DNA of 64,000 nt from Ditylenchus dipsaci (Eukaryota > Nematoda > Chromadorea > Rhabditida > Anguinidae). The stretch spans positions 124,001-188,000 of the forward strand of contig SADC01001377.1 in the NCBI GenBank assembly GCA_004194705.1, in the 5' to 3' direction. Positions 45,800 to 57,200 of the stretch are shown in pieces. Below the pieces are notes generated by a model, which saw only the letters and a list, made by a program, of their open reading frames with translations, was not told where the DNA came from and ran no database searches. Position 1 is the stretch's first letter. Every line of letters starts with the position of its first letter. A program made the position numbers and the translations under genes.

Positions 45800-48700
45800 G
45801 ATGATAGTATTTCAGCTACCTGAGAGCTCTTCAATAAATGATTCATGCTAAAAGCGTGGAAACTATTTGAAAAAGCAGCTATTTTCTAAAAAGAAACGAC
45901 CAAAAATATATCGAAACCCCAAAAATTAGATTCTTACTTTTTTGAGAAATGTGTTTTTTAATTAAAACTGGTTTGAATTGCCCTGCAAAATTTTAAAACA
46001 TTTAACAAAAAACGTAAAAACAATTTCAAACGGCTTTACATCACACAATAACATGTTTCTAAAACTTTTTTGACTGACTTACAAATTTTAGACCCCCAAA
46101 AAATGAAAAAAAATAAAAATACTTTTGAGGGAGGAGTTCGTGCATTGAACTTTTCAAAAATTTTCCTTTTTAGCGCAAATTCAAAAAAAAAGGACAAAAA
46201 AGTACAAGAGGCAAAAATAAGTACAAATATTTTTAAAAAGTACAATTCCATCCCTGAGTTTAATGGTAGTTTTTTGTATTATTATTTTTATTCTTCTGCT
46301 GTTTATGGTGCGAAATGAGCAAAAACGACGAATTGTCTAATGGTGGAGCACGTTTTGTAAGAGGTTTTGTCACAAGCAACATCACAAGGTATGTACCCAA
46401 ACTGATAATTTTAAGAAAGATTGGGATGAGCGAGATGACTATTCAAGTACATACTGATTAATTGGCTTTAAAAAGATACTTTGATGGACAAATTTACAGA
46501 AAGTCACTCTTGTAAATGAAATTTATCAATTGAGGTTTCAAAAAATCGCTCTTCTCAAACTTTTTCAAACAACAAAAATTTGCACTTTGATCTATGCAAC
46601 TTTTATTCCCAATGCTCTGCACCCCATTCTATTGCCTTCAGCAGTGCTGACCTTATTTATGTCTGTTATTTTGCAGACTAATTATTTTAATCAAAGAATT
46701 TATTATTCTTTCACTTTTCTTCATGCACAAACCAAAACAATCAAGCAGCACAAATCACCGGAGGGGTATAGGATAGCATTAAAAAAACATACATACATCC
46801 TATTTAAAGCCAACTATTTATATGATAGCCCTAGAACCTGTGTCACAAACAAACAAAAAGAAGACAAAATTTTACAACTGTGCAAAGCAAATAGATTAGT
46901 TCGAGCAAGACGACAACCAGATCCATCACAAAAATCATTGATTCAGAGCTGAATTACTGACCAAACTTGCTTCTCCAGCTATCCAAATGGATTGCATGCA
47001 ATGAAAGACTATTTCTTGAGTTTCTGTGGTTGAAATGAACTTGATTTTAAAGCCCATGAGGTATTTTTGATGTGGCAGTGATGCAGCATAATTAGATGTG
47101 GAAATCACTTCTGCAAATAGGTTTTCTAAAAAAATTTAGATGGTTTGTTGGCTGACAAAGAAACTAACCTCAATTGAAAAATTGGTCTCAAAAGAGGGCA
47201 AAGATGAAGCACAATAGTTGGTTTTAATGTAACTCATGGAACATTTTTTCGTGCAACCTGCAAATTTACAGACTCAGTAAGAAATATTTTTTTTGCTTTT
47301 CTTGTAAATGGTTTTTAAAAATTGATGTGACCGAATTCCCCCTTTCATTAACCTGAGAAAAGGCCCGCTGATCACAATGTGGTCGTGTCGATTTGTGGGC
47401 TTTGGTTTGACTCTCAAAAAACACTTTTAGAAAAGCGGTAAACTAATGTAGGAAGGTATTGATCTGAGCTTGAAATGGCATATTTTGAAGGCTGATAAGA
47501 CAATATATGGCAGGAATATAACCTAATGTAAAGTGATGCACGTCCTGCGCCACGTGACCAGATTTCGGTCATATATCAACCAATTGAATTTAGAAATAAT
47601 AATGGGTTACAAATTTAGACAGTTTGAATATGTTCTTATTTTTATTTTGTTGATGAGTTACAACATGTGTTCATATGGCTTTTACTGTAATTCATCCAAA
47701 AAATAAAAATTTAAAATAATGAAACTAATGAAACTAACTGAGTTTGTCACCCATTATTCTTTCAAAGTTGAATTTTTTTTATTGTGACCACATTGTGGTC
47801 GCGTGGCTCAGGAGCGGCCATTTTACCGTGCTCTTTCTAAGGTTGACTAAAATTTGATCTTTCTGGGCCTTTTTTTAACTATGGTATGCCAAAAACTACC
47901 AATAGGAAATGGCAAGGAAAATGCGTGTACGTGAAAACACTCGTGAAAATGTGAATGTCCGTTCAAATTTCAAAATTTGCTTTCTCCGCCATTTTTGACA
48001 GCATGTAAAGCCACGATCCTAGTATCCAAGGAGTGAGGTATCTACTAAATCGGTGTCCTCGGAAAAATTGACAAAATTAGTTTTTGTTAACTATTTCTTT
48101 TTTCAGACCAATTTTTGCTAGTTGATACTTCATAAGAAACTAAAATCGTAGGGCTACATGCCGTTTTAAATAATATAATATATTATTTAACTTGAAGGGA
48201 TTTAAAAAGCAAAATACAAATATAAAAATTTTCTATCAAAACAACAAAAATGTTTTAATCAGCACAAATTTAATTTAGAAAAGCTAAGGTTGGATAACTT
48301 TTTGGAAATTTGGAAATATTTCTGAATACCATTTTGGGAATCTTCCCATAGCCTAACCCAAAAAAAGCCAAAAGTTAAGTTAATCATGTAGTCAAAAAAT
48401 TAAATAATTCTTTTGAAGTTCGACTGCGAGTAAACTTTTAAATAAGTTCTGCAAAACAAAACAAACTCACAGTCAAAGTTTATGCCTCTCTTGATAGAAA
48501 AACTCCTTTTGGCTCGCCTGTAGTAGTCGTCTCTGAGCTGTTCTGAATCAAAATCTTATTTATTTCAACATTTTCATGCCATCTTTTAAGCTTTTTATTA
48601 ATGAATCTTATTCAAATTTATTCGGTATTAGCAAAAAAAATCTTTTTGACCTTTCTTGAGAATTACGCAATCCAAAGGGCATCGAGCAAAAAACAAGCAA

Positions 48701-49630
48701 AGGGTGCTTACACCAAAACCCAATTAGCATTAATTATAGCTCCGAAGAAGAGCAGGTACTAATCCTTTATTACCCTCTTCATTTTTGTTGTTTGTTTTTG
48801 GTAGCAGTAGAACTACTAGAAAGGAGTCCCAATAATTTTGATGCTATGTGTATGTTTTTAAGTGTTTCCTGTTCCCATTTTCCAAACATCTTGAACCTTT
48901 GTATTTAAAAACCAAAAATTGCATTATAAATTGCAGCGCTGATTAGATCTCCGATTTTTTTCCATTTGCACTAATGCAAAATTACAATGAAAAATTACTA
49001 AATTTTTCGAGCATTGGAGATACTGCACCCGAGGTTATTTTTATAACAAAAAGTTAGGCAAAGAAGCTGAAGATCTGGAGTAGATTTGGCATATAATTAA
49101 GTTTTTGCTATTTTAGTCTAAAACCTAATGAATAATTTTTAAAAAATTCGGAAATTACAAGACGGATTTATGAAGTTCGGTCTCTTAAAATTATTATTTT
49201 TAAAAATTTAAAAATTCTCGGAAATTACAGGACCCTCTTTGGCCGAAGGGAAAATCCTAATTTAAGCCTAGAGTCTCAATAATTTTCAGTTATTTTACTT
49301 GAAACTTGTAGTTTCAGAGCTTTAGATTGTTTCATATCGAGATTTCTCCCTCCCAAAATTTTACTCACAATTTTGTTCAAAAACTCCAGATTTTACGCAA
49401 TCTTATGTTTTATGACTTATGCTACTAAACGTAATATGGGAAGTCCGATCTAAGAAAAACAGCTAGGATCACTATTTTGCAGAGCTATTCAAAAAGTGCT
49501 TCTATTATAGTCTAGGCCCAAGTTTTTTTATGATTACCGGAAATACCAGAATCATTTTCTCCCTTCTAAATTTGTGTACTTTAAAATTTTTGCACGTCTC
49601 GAGGCGTAATCTAATTGTTTCCTACAAAAA
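45800..49630. other. No gene recognised in 3.8 kb
   Basis: AT-rich sequence with long A/T runs. ORF 46530-46952 (140 codons) starts in a poor context and ends KANRLVRARRQPDPSQKSL; I cannot support it as a gene. Inverted ACAATGTGGTCGTGT (47375) and ACCACATTGTGGTCGC (47788) may mark a degraded element. No insulin A-chain CCxxxC motif was found on minus. Confidence 0.4.
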
Positions 49631-49641
49631 AGGCTACTCAC

Positions 49642-49813
49642 CTTCAGTCGGCCTAAGGTAATTGTGGTTACAGGCTGTCTTCAAAGCATTAATGAGTAGT
49701 CTGCCACACATTCGCCTCTCTTCAGAATCATTTTCAGTGGCTATTACACAGCACAACAGGTTGGATGCAACCAGAACTCCACACAAGTAGCAAACTACCG
49801 CCAATTTAGCCAT
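49642..49813 (-). CDS. Putative insulin-like peptide, signal peptide + B-chain exon
   Basis: ATG at 49813 opens a hydrophobic signal peptide (MAKLAVVCYLCGVLVASNLL, about 25 residues, ending ...VIA). It is followed by TENDSEERR and MCGRLLINALKTACNHNYLR. The two cysteines are 12 positions apart with CG..L...AL...C between them, which is the insulin B-chain pattern. The exon ends GAAG|GTGAGT in phase 1, the usual phase of the intron in insulin C-peptides. The A-chain exon was not found in the 3-5 kb downstream on minus, so the identification rests on one short exon. Alternatives are another small secreted Cys peptide or chance. Confidence 0.5.
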
Positions 49814-50279
49814 ATTTTCGGTAAAAGTTGCTGGTAGGAAGATGGTAGAAGTAATGAAGTAGCGAAAAAAGTGCACAAATATTAATACAACAAAGTGGAG
49901 ATAAACCAACGGGACTAGAAATCGGAAACTGGGATCTGAGCCAAGATGTTGCTATTTCGCTGAGATTTATATTGCACCACTACCAGAGCAACCACCCACA
50001 AATTTGTGTGTGTCTGAGCAAAGAATTTTTGACTGTAATATCGGCGGCGAAAGTCTCCTCCTTTTTTCTGCTCCTCTGCTTGCTTGCTGCTGGTGCAAAG
50101 GGGGATCGAAAAGAAAAGAATGATTGCTTGCAGAGGCGGGTCATTGAAAAGCTGAAGGGCAGATTTCTGCAAACAATTAAGAGCTTTTTTGTGAGCTTTT
50201 GCGGCAAAAATGTGAATGATTCAAGCTACAATTTGGTGTCTGCATATGCAGACTGTGAAAAAAACGTACTTTAAACTGA

Positions 50280-52545
50280 TCAAAATTGTAGTGAAATTTA
50301 GCATTAAAAATGACGGTTTGGTTGGGATCGTCTTAGACTGGAACTTTTGGCAATGATTTGCCGTATTTCATATTCCGACCACTGATTTCATATAGAGGAT
50401 ATCAAGGAAGATATATGGTCGTTTAAAAAAGCATGCCCGCCAACGATGGAAATGAATTTTGGATTCTTAACAGGCGGTACCAAGAGAATTTACCAAGGGA
50501 AATGAACAATTTTGTTTATGCTTTCAACCAACGGCTGGAATGGATAGTTGAATTAATAATAGCTCAAACTGATTTGGTTTGCGAAAAAGCTTTAATATGC
50601 CAGGAAAAAAATTATTTTAGCACAAAAATTGAAATGCCCAAAAAGGTTTAACTATGCCACGAAAAATTTTTTTTTGACACATTTCACCTTTTTCATGTCG
50701 AAAGTAATCTTTTTAATTTTAACTTTTTCACAAAATTTTGGTGTTTAGTCAGTTTGAGAGAAATTAGCATAAAAATACATTTTAGGATAAAAAGATTAGC
50801 AGATTGTTAAAAAATTGTTCTTTCTGTATATTTCTTTGTTATTTTGGATGCGCCGACAAAAACACTTATGCGAAGGAAATCATTATATCAAGTGTTTTCT
50901 ACTTGCATTTTAGAGTTGTGTTTTTGTAATATATAGCAAAATAAAATGCGACCAACGATTTGTTATAAAAGGTTTTCATTTGTAATTACCCGTAATTTCG
51001 AAGATTCCTAGTTGCACTACGTAGATAAAATTTTGTTATAAACTCATGAATCCCAGGTTGTCTAACCCATCCTTGACCAAACTTTTTTTAATGCCAGCAG
51101 AATGCCAAGACGTGGGCCGGTTGAAAAATATCAGAAAGCCATCATATAGTCAACCCTCGATAAAAGCAGCGCTAAGGGCTGCGCCGGTATTGTTTCTCAA
51201 GTTGGAAAAATGGTCGGTCATTTACATTCGACCGTATGGGCATGTCTTAACCATATCAACCCTTTTGATTTTGTCTAATATCTGGCCAAATCCGTCAGAT
51301 TGTAGGTGACATTCTATCGAGAGCTGACTATACACATGAAATAGAAATGATACTTTTAAAAATATCTGTACTTCTTTGTAATTCAAAATTTTTTCTTCAA
51401 AAATAGTCATAGTTGGAACTTTATTAAATTTTCATTTCCATCCTGTCTATATGCCGAAAATCAAAATTTTACCATTTATTAACTAACTTAACTTGCCCTT
51501 TTTTGCATACACTACCCTAGTTGCTGAAAAAAAGGCTCACAAAAAGGATAAAGATTTCTTGAAAAACGAAAAATTCTGGATGCTCCAAAATAGATGTTGA
51601 TAGACCTTTTAATAAGCCCCAAATTTTGAGATTTTTCAATGGCCTTTACGAGAATACTTCCTATTTTTTCTGCAACATATGCAAAAAACAGGTATTCTGT
51701 TGCCTGCACACCAAGGTCATTTATTTACTTTCGCTTTTTTTTATTGTGTTTTACATTTTTCAAAAGTTCCTTTTTCTGCAATTGTTTCAGCGGAAAAGTG
51801 TAATTGAGAATGAACTATAGCAAAGAAAAATTCTGTCTTGTAAAAAGAATGCTGATATTGCAAAGCGAAGAAAATACTACTACTATTAAAACGTCTTTTT
51901 TAAACTCTAACATTTTGATGCTAACTAAAGTGGACTATTGATACAGTTTTCGATACAAAAATATTCACTAATTTCATGTTTTTTTCAATAAACTTCATCT
52001 TTTGCTAGCTCTTTACTCTATTGCGATAGATTTTCGCATTTTCACGTGAAATTCACGTGAAAATTCTGTGAAAATTATTGGACTTATACAGTTTCATACA
52101 ACATCAATTTCCGCAATAAGCAGAATTCGGACGGCGTCCCATCCACCGTCTTAGCGGTTTTCTATATTTTTCGTCGTTTTTTCCCCGGTAGTCCACTTTT
52201 TCGCCGTCCTTGCGAAAATTTTAGCTGCCCGTCGAGCCTTTTGTCCATTTAAAATCTTTGCCTTCAGACGGCCGTCCGACCGTCTCACTTCGGAGACGGG
52301 CTCGGACGACAGCGCGATCACTATGATTCTTTTACCGTCGTCTTCTAGCACAGGCCTTCTATAATTTTCTCAGCCTTACACGTGTTAATGAGCCCTCCAA
52401 AAAATTAACTTTTATGCCCTCTGTTGATTTTTTTCGGCTTGTGTTTAGACTCTGAATAGGCGACATAAGTTCAAACGAACTAAAACACGTTTCATGAACT
52501 TGAATTCGTTTTAACATATGCTGGCTTAAGCCTTAACACAAATCA
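50280..52545. other. No gene; scattered repeats
   Basis: 50565-50690 is a partial copy of the GCCACGAAAAA element (GATTTGGTTTGCGAAAAAGC). A short pogo-type MITE tipped TAGTCAACCCTCGATAAA lies at 51147-51334. A direct/inverted hairpin TTTTCACGTGAAATTCACGTGAAAA is at 52039. No coding region recognised. Confidence 0.4.
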
Positions 52546-52552
52546 GAAAAAA

Positions 52553-52900
52553 AATGGCTCATACTGATTTGGTTTGCGAAAAGGCTGAAATCTGTCACGA
52601 AAAAGATTATTTCTGCCGAGAAAAAATTATTTCTGCCACGAAAAACAAGACGCCACGAAAGGCGGAATTATGCCACGAAAAACCCGTCAAAAAGCTGAAA
52701 TATGCCTCAAAAAATGTGAAATGTGCCACGAAAAAGCTTAAACCTGCCGCAAAAAGAATATTTTTTTGTGCATATTTCAGCCTTTATGACTGGTTTTTCG
52801 TGGCATAATTCTGCTTTTTCATGGCGTCTTGTTTTTCGTGGCAGGATAATCTTTTTCGTGGCATATTTCAGCCTTTTTGCAAACCAAATCAGTTCATGCC
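52553..52900. mobile_element. Array-TIR element F19 (GCCACGAAAAA)
   Basis: ATACTGATTTGGTTTGCGAA and inverted TTGCAAACCAAATCAGTTCA form the ends. Six to eight GCCACGAAAAA units at 52590-52750 face inverted TTTTTCGTGGC units at 52790-52865. Confidence 0.7.
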
Positions 52901-52961
52901 AAAAAGAATTCCAAATTCGAACATATTATTGGTTACATCGCTACTATGGTGTTCGAAAACG

Positions 52962-53595
52962 GGTAATACTTTTTTTGTACCAAATATACTTTTTTTTGTG
53001 CCAAATATATTTTTTCTGTACAAAATCTGATTTTGTACCAAATCTGATTTTCTCTCCAAGACCTACCAAATTCTGCAAAATTTCTCGAGAATTTAAAATT
53101 TTCGACATAAAATGGCTTGGATTGCACAGAACGCCACCCTGGAGTGGCCAAAAGCCTTGAAAGTTGATTTTTGGGGTTGATTGAAAATGGGGGTGGGGGT
53201 GAACTTTTTGAAAAATTCGATTAGGCGGATAAGAATTCCAGTCCGATGGGCTTAATCGCTCAGAATTCCAGGTTTATGGTGTTTTGAGTGGTCTAGGGTG
53301 AAATTCTGAGCGATTAAGCCATCGGACTGAAATTCTGATCCGCCCAATCGAATCTTTGCAAAAAGTTTACCCCCCCCCTTAAATAAACCCCAAAAAACCA
53401 ACTTTCAGGGGCTTCTGGCCACTGCAGGTAGGGTTCTGAGTAATCTAAGTCATTTTATGTCGAAATTTTGAATTCTCGATAAATTTTGCAGAATTTGGTT
53501 GGTCTCGGAGAGAAAATCGGATTTGGTACATAAAAAACTAAATTTGGTACAGGAAAAAAGTAAATTTGGTACAAAAAAGTATCGCCCTTTAAAAA
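52962..53595. mobile_element. Array-TIR element F20 (TTTGGTACAAAAAAGT)
   Basis: Tips GGGTAATACTTTTTTTGTAC and inverted GGGCGATACTTTTTTGTACC. Four or five array units per arm, then about 70 bp of unique inverted repeat (GAATTTAAAATTTTCGACAT). The flanks do not form a clean 9-bp duplication. The core is a fold-back related to 41090-41465. Confidence 0.7.
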
Positions 53596-53599
53596 AATT

Positions 53600-54260
53600 G
53601 GCGGAAAGCGTTTGTTTAAAAATTAAGATATAGGTTTTGGAAAAAATTGAAGAGTGGGACGGAATAAGGCACATATCTTTCGAAATCACCATCAAGACAC
53701 ATAAAGCCAACACGTTTTTGAGCTACAAAAAAAACTAGGAAAACATGTTTGAGTCCGTCTTAAGATGTGCTGGCCTACCATGCACCTAACCACAAGCTAA
53801 AGCAAAAAATTATGGATATTGCCATTCAGATTCACGACCAAATTTTCTAAAAAGCTATATTTATCACACATTACCACTTTGAACTTAAACTATTCGTATC
53901 AAAGTTTGTTTATTTGTTTTAAATTCTGCACCAGACGACAACAATAGCGGAAGGAATTTATCATGTCTATTAGATTAACCGGTGTTTGCTGTTTACCAGC
54001 TGGTGCTTATCCGCACTCTCGCTTACTAATTTCAACCATTACCAGCTGGAAAATAGTAGTGATCAGTTGTGCAACAACAACAAATTCCACTGCTTATTAA
54101 AATTCCGCTGGATTTAAGCATGCATGTAGCTATATGAGTACATATAAACAAATAAATAAAACAGTTCACTCGGTAATTCCTCAAATACCTTGTGACAAAT
54201 AATAGGAATTTTATTTGCATAGTGTACTTCAACAAATAGTTATGTCATTCACTTCACACC
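53600..54260. other. No gene recognised
   Basis: AT-rich intergenic sequence, downstream (3') of the SDR gene on minus. Confidence 0.35.
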
Positions 54261-54267
54261 GTAGTAG

Positions 54268-57200
54268 CTAGCCCATCCTTAGAACATTCTTCATCTCTTG
54301 CTTGGACTGAACTGGAGTGCAGACGAAAGAACTTGTAGCTGAGTCCCAGTTTTCTTTAATCCACTTTACCGTTCTGCTGAAATTTTCTTCTTGACTCGCT
54401 CCAGGCTGGTGATTAATGAGAAGGCACTAAATTTTATAAAATGATAATTTTTTATAAAATGTTATTTTATAAAATGTTAACAATAAGTTCTATACGTAAA
54501 AACTTGAAAGAACGCCTTATTGTAATAAAACAACCTCCCCTTTAAACCCCCCCCCCCAAAAAATAACCCGAAATAAGAGCAGGGCATTTGTCTGATCAAA
54601 AACATAGAAAAACCCCGTAATCGAACACTGCGTTTGAAAAAAACTAGTTTTTAACGCTGAGCGACCTAAATAAGTCAACCAAACCTGACATTAATTTTTT
54701 TAGCAATTATTTTTTTAAAGCTTAAAAAAGTTATAAAAGTTTTAGAGTTACTAATAGTTAAAAAAGCAAAAAAACATATGCTCTAGGTTAGCAAGAGCAT
54801 ATAACATTTTTTACCTGTTTTCTGTCTGAGAAACCAATGCCAAAGGCAAAAAACCATCTTAAAACTTCAGAAGAGAGATCTGCTTTGTTTGGCGCTTTTC
54901 CTTAATATTTTTGTTAAGTTTAGTACTCTATTTAACCAAGTGAAAAACCTGTAAAATATGCAATGTATTCCGTTAAAAGGTATGCTGCGTAACAATAGAA
55001 ATAGTTTCTAGGTGGTCCAACTTGGTAATTTAAAGCTTTGACCATTGGTGTAAGAAACTGGAAATTATAATAAACTGATTGAAAAATGTTTAAAATGGTT
55101 ACTTCGCCGAATCTGGTACAAAAAGTGCTGTCCATGCAGTAGAAAACTCACCCGTGCACTTTTTAGGGTTTGAAAACAATAATTTCATGGACTTTTCCTA
55201 GAATGAAGACATGTAAAATAGATTGTCATTTGTTAAAGACCGTAGCCGTCGCGACAACGAGAAGTTCACACGTTTAAATGTGCGTGTGGCACCTTTTTTA
55301 TTTTTTGTTGTTTTTGAAATAAAGTTACTCAGATTAAAATAAGGAAAGTTAAACAAGTAATATTTTAGTGCAGTGGTGAAGCGCCTCAACCGGTCTAAAT
55401 TGCTAGTGGGTTCGATTCCCATTGCCTGCTTTGCCCTTTTGATCATTGGATCATTAGTTTACTAAAAAATATTCCTGAATATTTTCGCAATAATTGTCGT
55501 GTCCCGCGCGCATTCAAACGTGTGAAATTCTCGTTGTCGGCGACGGCTATGGTCCTTTAAATAGACCAAATTACAGTCTAGTCTCTATACAAATATCCCC
55601 TGGGGACACATCGCAAGGTATGTCATATAGAGGGCTATGTTATATACAGACTAAGTTTGACGATTTTATTCGACCGCAATACCAAATGTGACTTTCAATG
55701 AAGATCATGTCGGGGTATGTTATGTAGACACTTGACTGTATATCGGAACACAAACTTTGTGAAATATAACTCCAAATTTATTTTTGCATGTTAATCAGCT
55801 ACTTTCGTTCAATTTTTTCTCGCATATTTTATGTCCGGGGCATCAAAAGCAGCCAATTCGCATGCGGAAACAGTGAAAAGTTAACAATATCGTAAAACAT
55901 CAATCCCTTTTCGGAAAAAAGTACCATAAATAACTATATTTCAAATTTCATCGAGTATTTACTTTATTTCCTCTAATAAATGATCCGGGTCTTATTTTTT
56001 GCAACCTTCTAAAAATCTTGAAATTCTCAATTAAAATGGCCTTAACTTTGAAACTTTGAAATATAGGGAGGGGGGTCTTTATTAGAACCTTATAATATCT
56101 AATTTTTTTACTGATCACACTGCATGCTGCTTGCTCTTCAAACTTCTTAGTATTTATACAGACAATCTTCATAGGAATTCCGATTGGTACTCTTCTGTTA
56201 TTCTATTCTATCAAACTATTTATCCATCCCTTCTGTTATCTAGGGACTTTTTTTAAATAAAACTTTCTCCGTTATTTTGACGCATTTTAGTGAAAAAAAT
56301 AGATCAAAGACTATAATCCGTTCGACCACACGAAACGGATTCTTTAATTTAATATGATTTCTCCACCAAAATTGCGTCAAAATAGTAAATAAACTTTAAT
56401 TATTAAAAACTCGAGAAAAAATCTATAGAGGTTATACAGTAACAAAAAACTCATTATGCATTTCCTAAACCAATTAGGTGTTAGATTCCACATGCAATTT
56501 AAAGGTGATGCAATTTCATAATGTTTGTTGAACTAACCATGATTGCAGCTAAGTCGCCTGCGTAGGTCTGAACACAATAAATAAGTCAAGTAAGAATAAG
56601 ATGGTAAGACCTCACATATTGAAGCAAACCCTAGAACTGCCTTGCAAATACACCGGAACACAACCATCATATTTTTCAGCCATTTTACTCAAAGCTAAAG
56701 GCAATTTAGTATCGCCTTCTCCATACACAAATGTGGGTCTTAGAACAGTCCTTGGAATGTTTCACCTAAACAATAAATAATATTTGAATTGTCTTACAAG
56801 GGAACATATAGTAGTGACGATGCGATATTGAAAAACCCTATAAAGTCGACTCTTGATTTAAGGACACCCAAAAAGTTCGTTCCCACCTAGGGTCCGACAC
56901 TTTTTTTTATAAATTTTGCAAATTTTTTGCCAGTTTTGTTTCGACAGTCTGGTTGCAAATATCGCAAGAATTCCGATTTTGTCGATCGTTTTTGAATAAC
57001 TAAATAATTTTACTACTCATAAATCTTTTTTGCACAATGTGTTTGAAGAATTTTCAGAGTATAACCTTCCCCTAGATAGATTTGTTTTCGGAATACTGTT
57101 TTGATGATCGCTAAGCATTTTCTCTGTGCTAAACAATAAAAAAATTATTTTTAATAATTTTTGAAGAAGAAATTTAATGCAGCAAAAACACGACTAAAAG

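Noticed and set aside
46335..46380. Insulin A chain candidate (minus CDVACDKTSYKTC)
   Set aside because: Lacks the adjacent Cys pair, and the last Cys spacing is 8 rather than 9.
46315..46952. Possible plus-strand gene starting MSKNDELSNGG
   Set aside because: The first exon has a plausible donor, but the next acceptor leads to a stop within six codons; the 140-codon ORF does not join in phase.
49972..50274. Plus-strand ORF with a signal-like segment (SSFFLLLCLLAAGAKG)
   Set aside because: Overlaps the 5' flank of the insulin-like exon on the other strand; no family match, no splice support.
55360..55440. tRNA gene
   Set aside because: A- and B-box-like motifs are spaced correctly, but no acceptor or anticodon stem can be formed; it lies inside a MITE.
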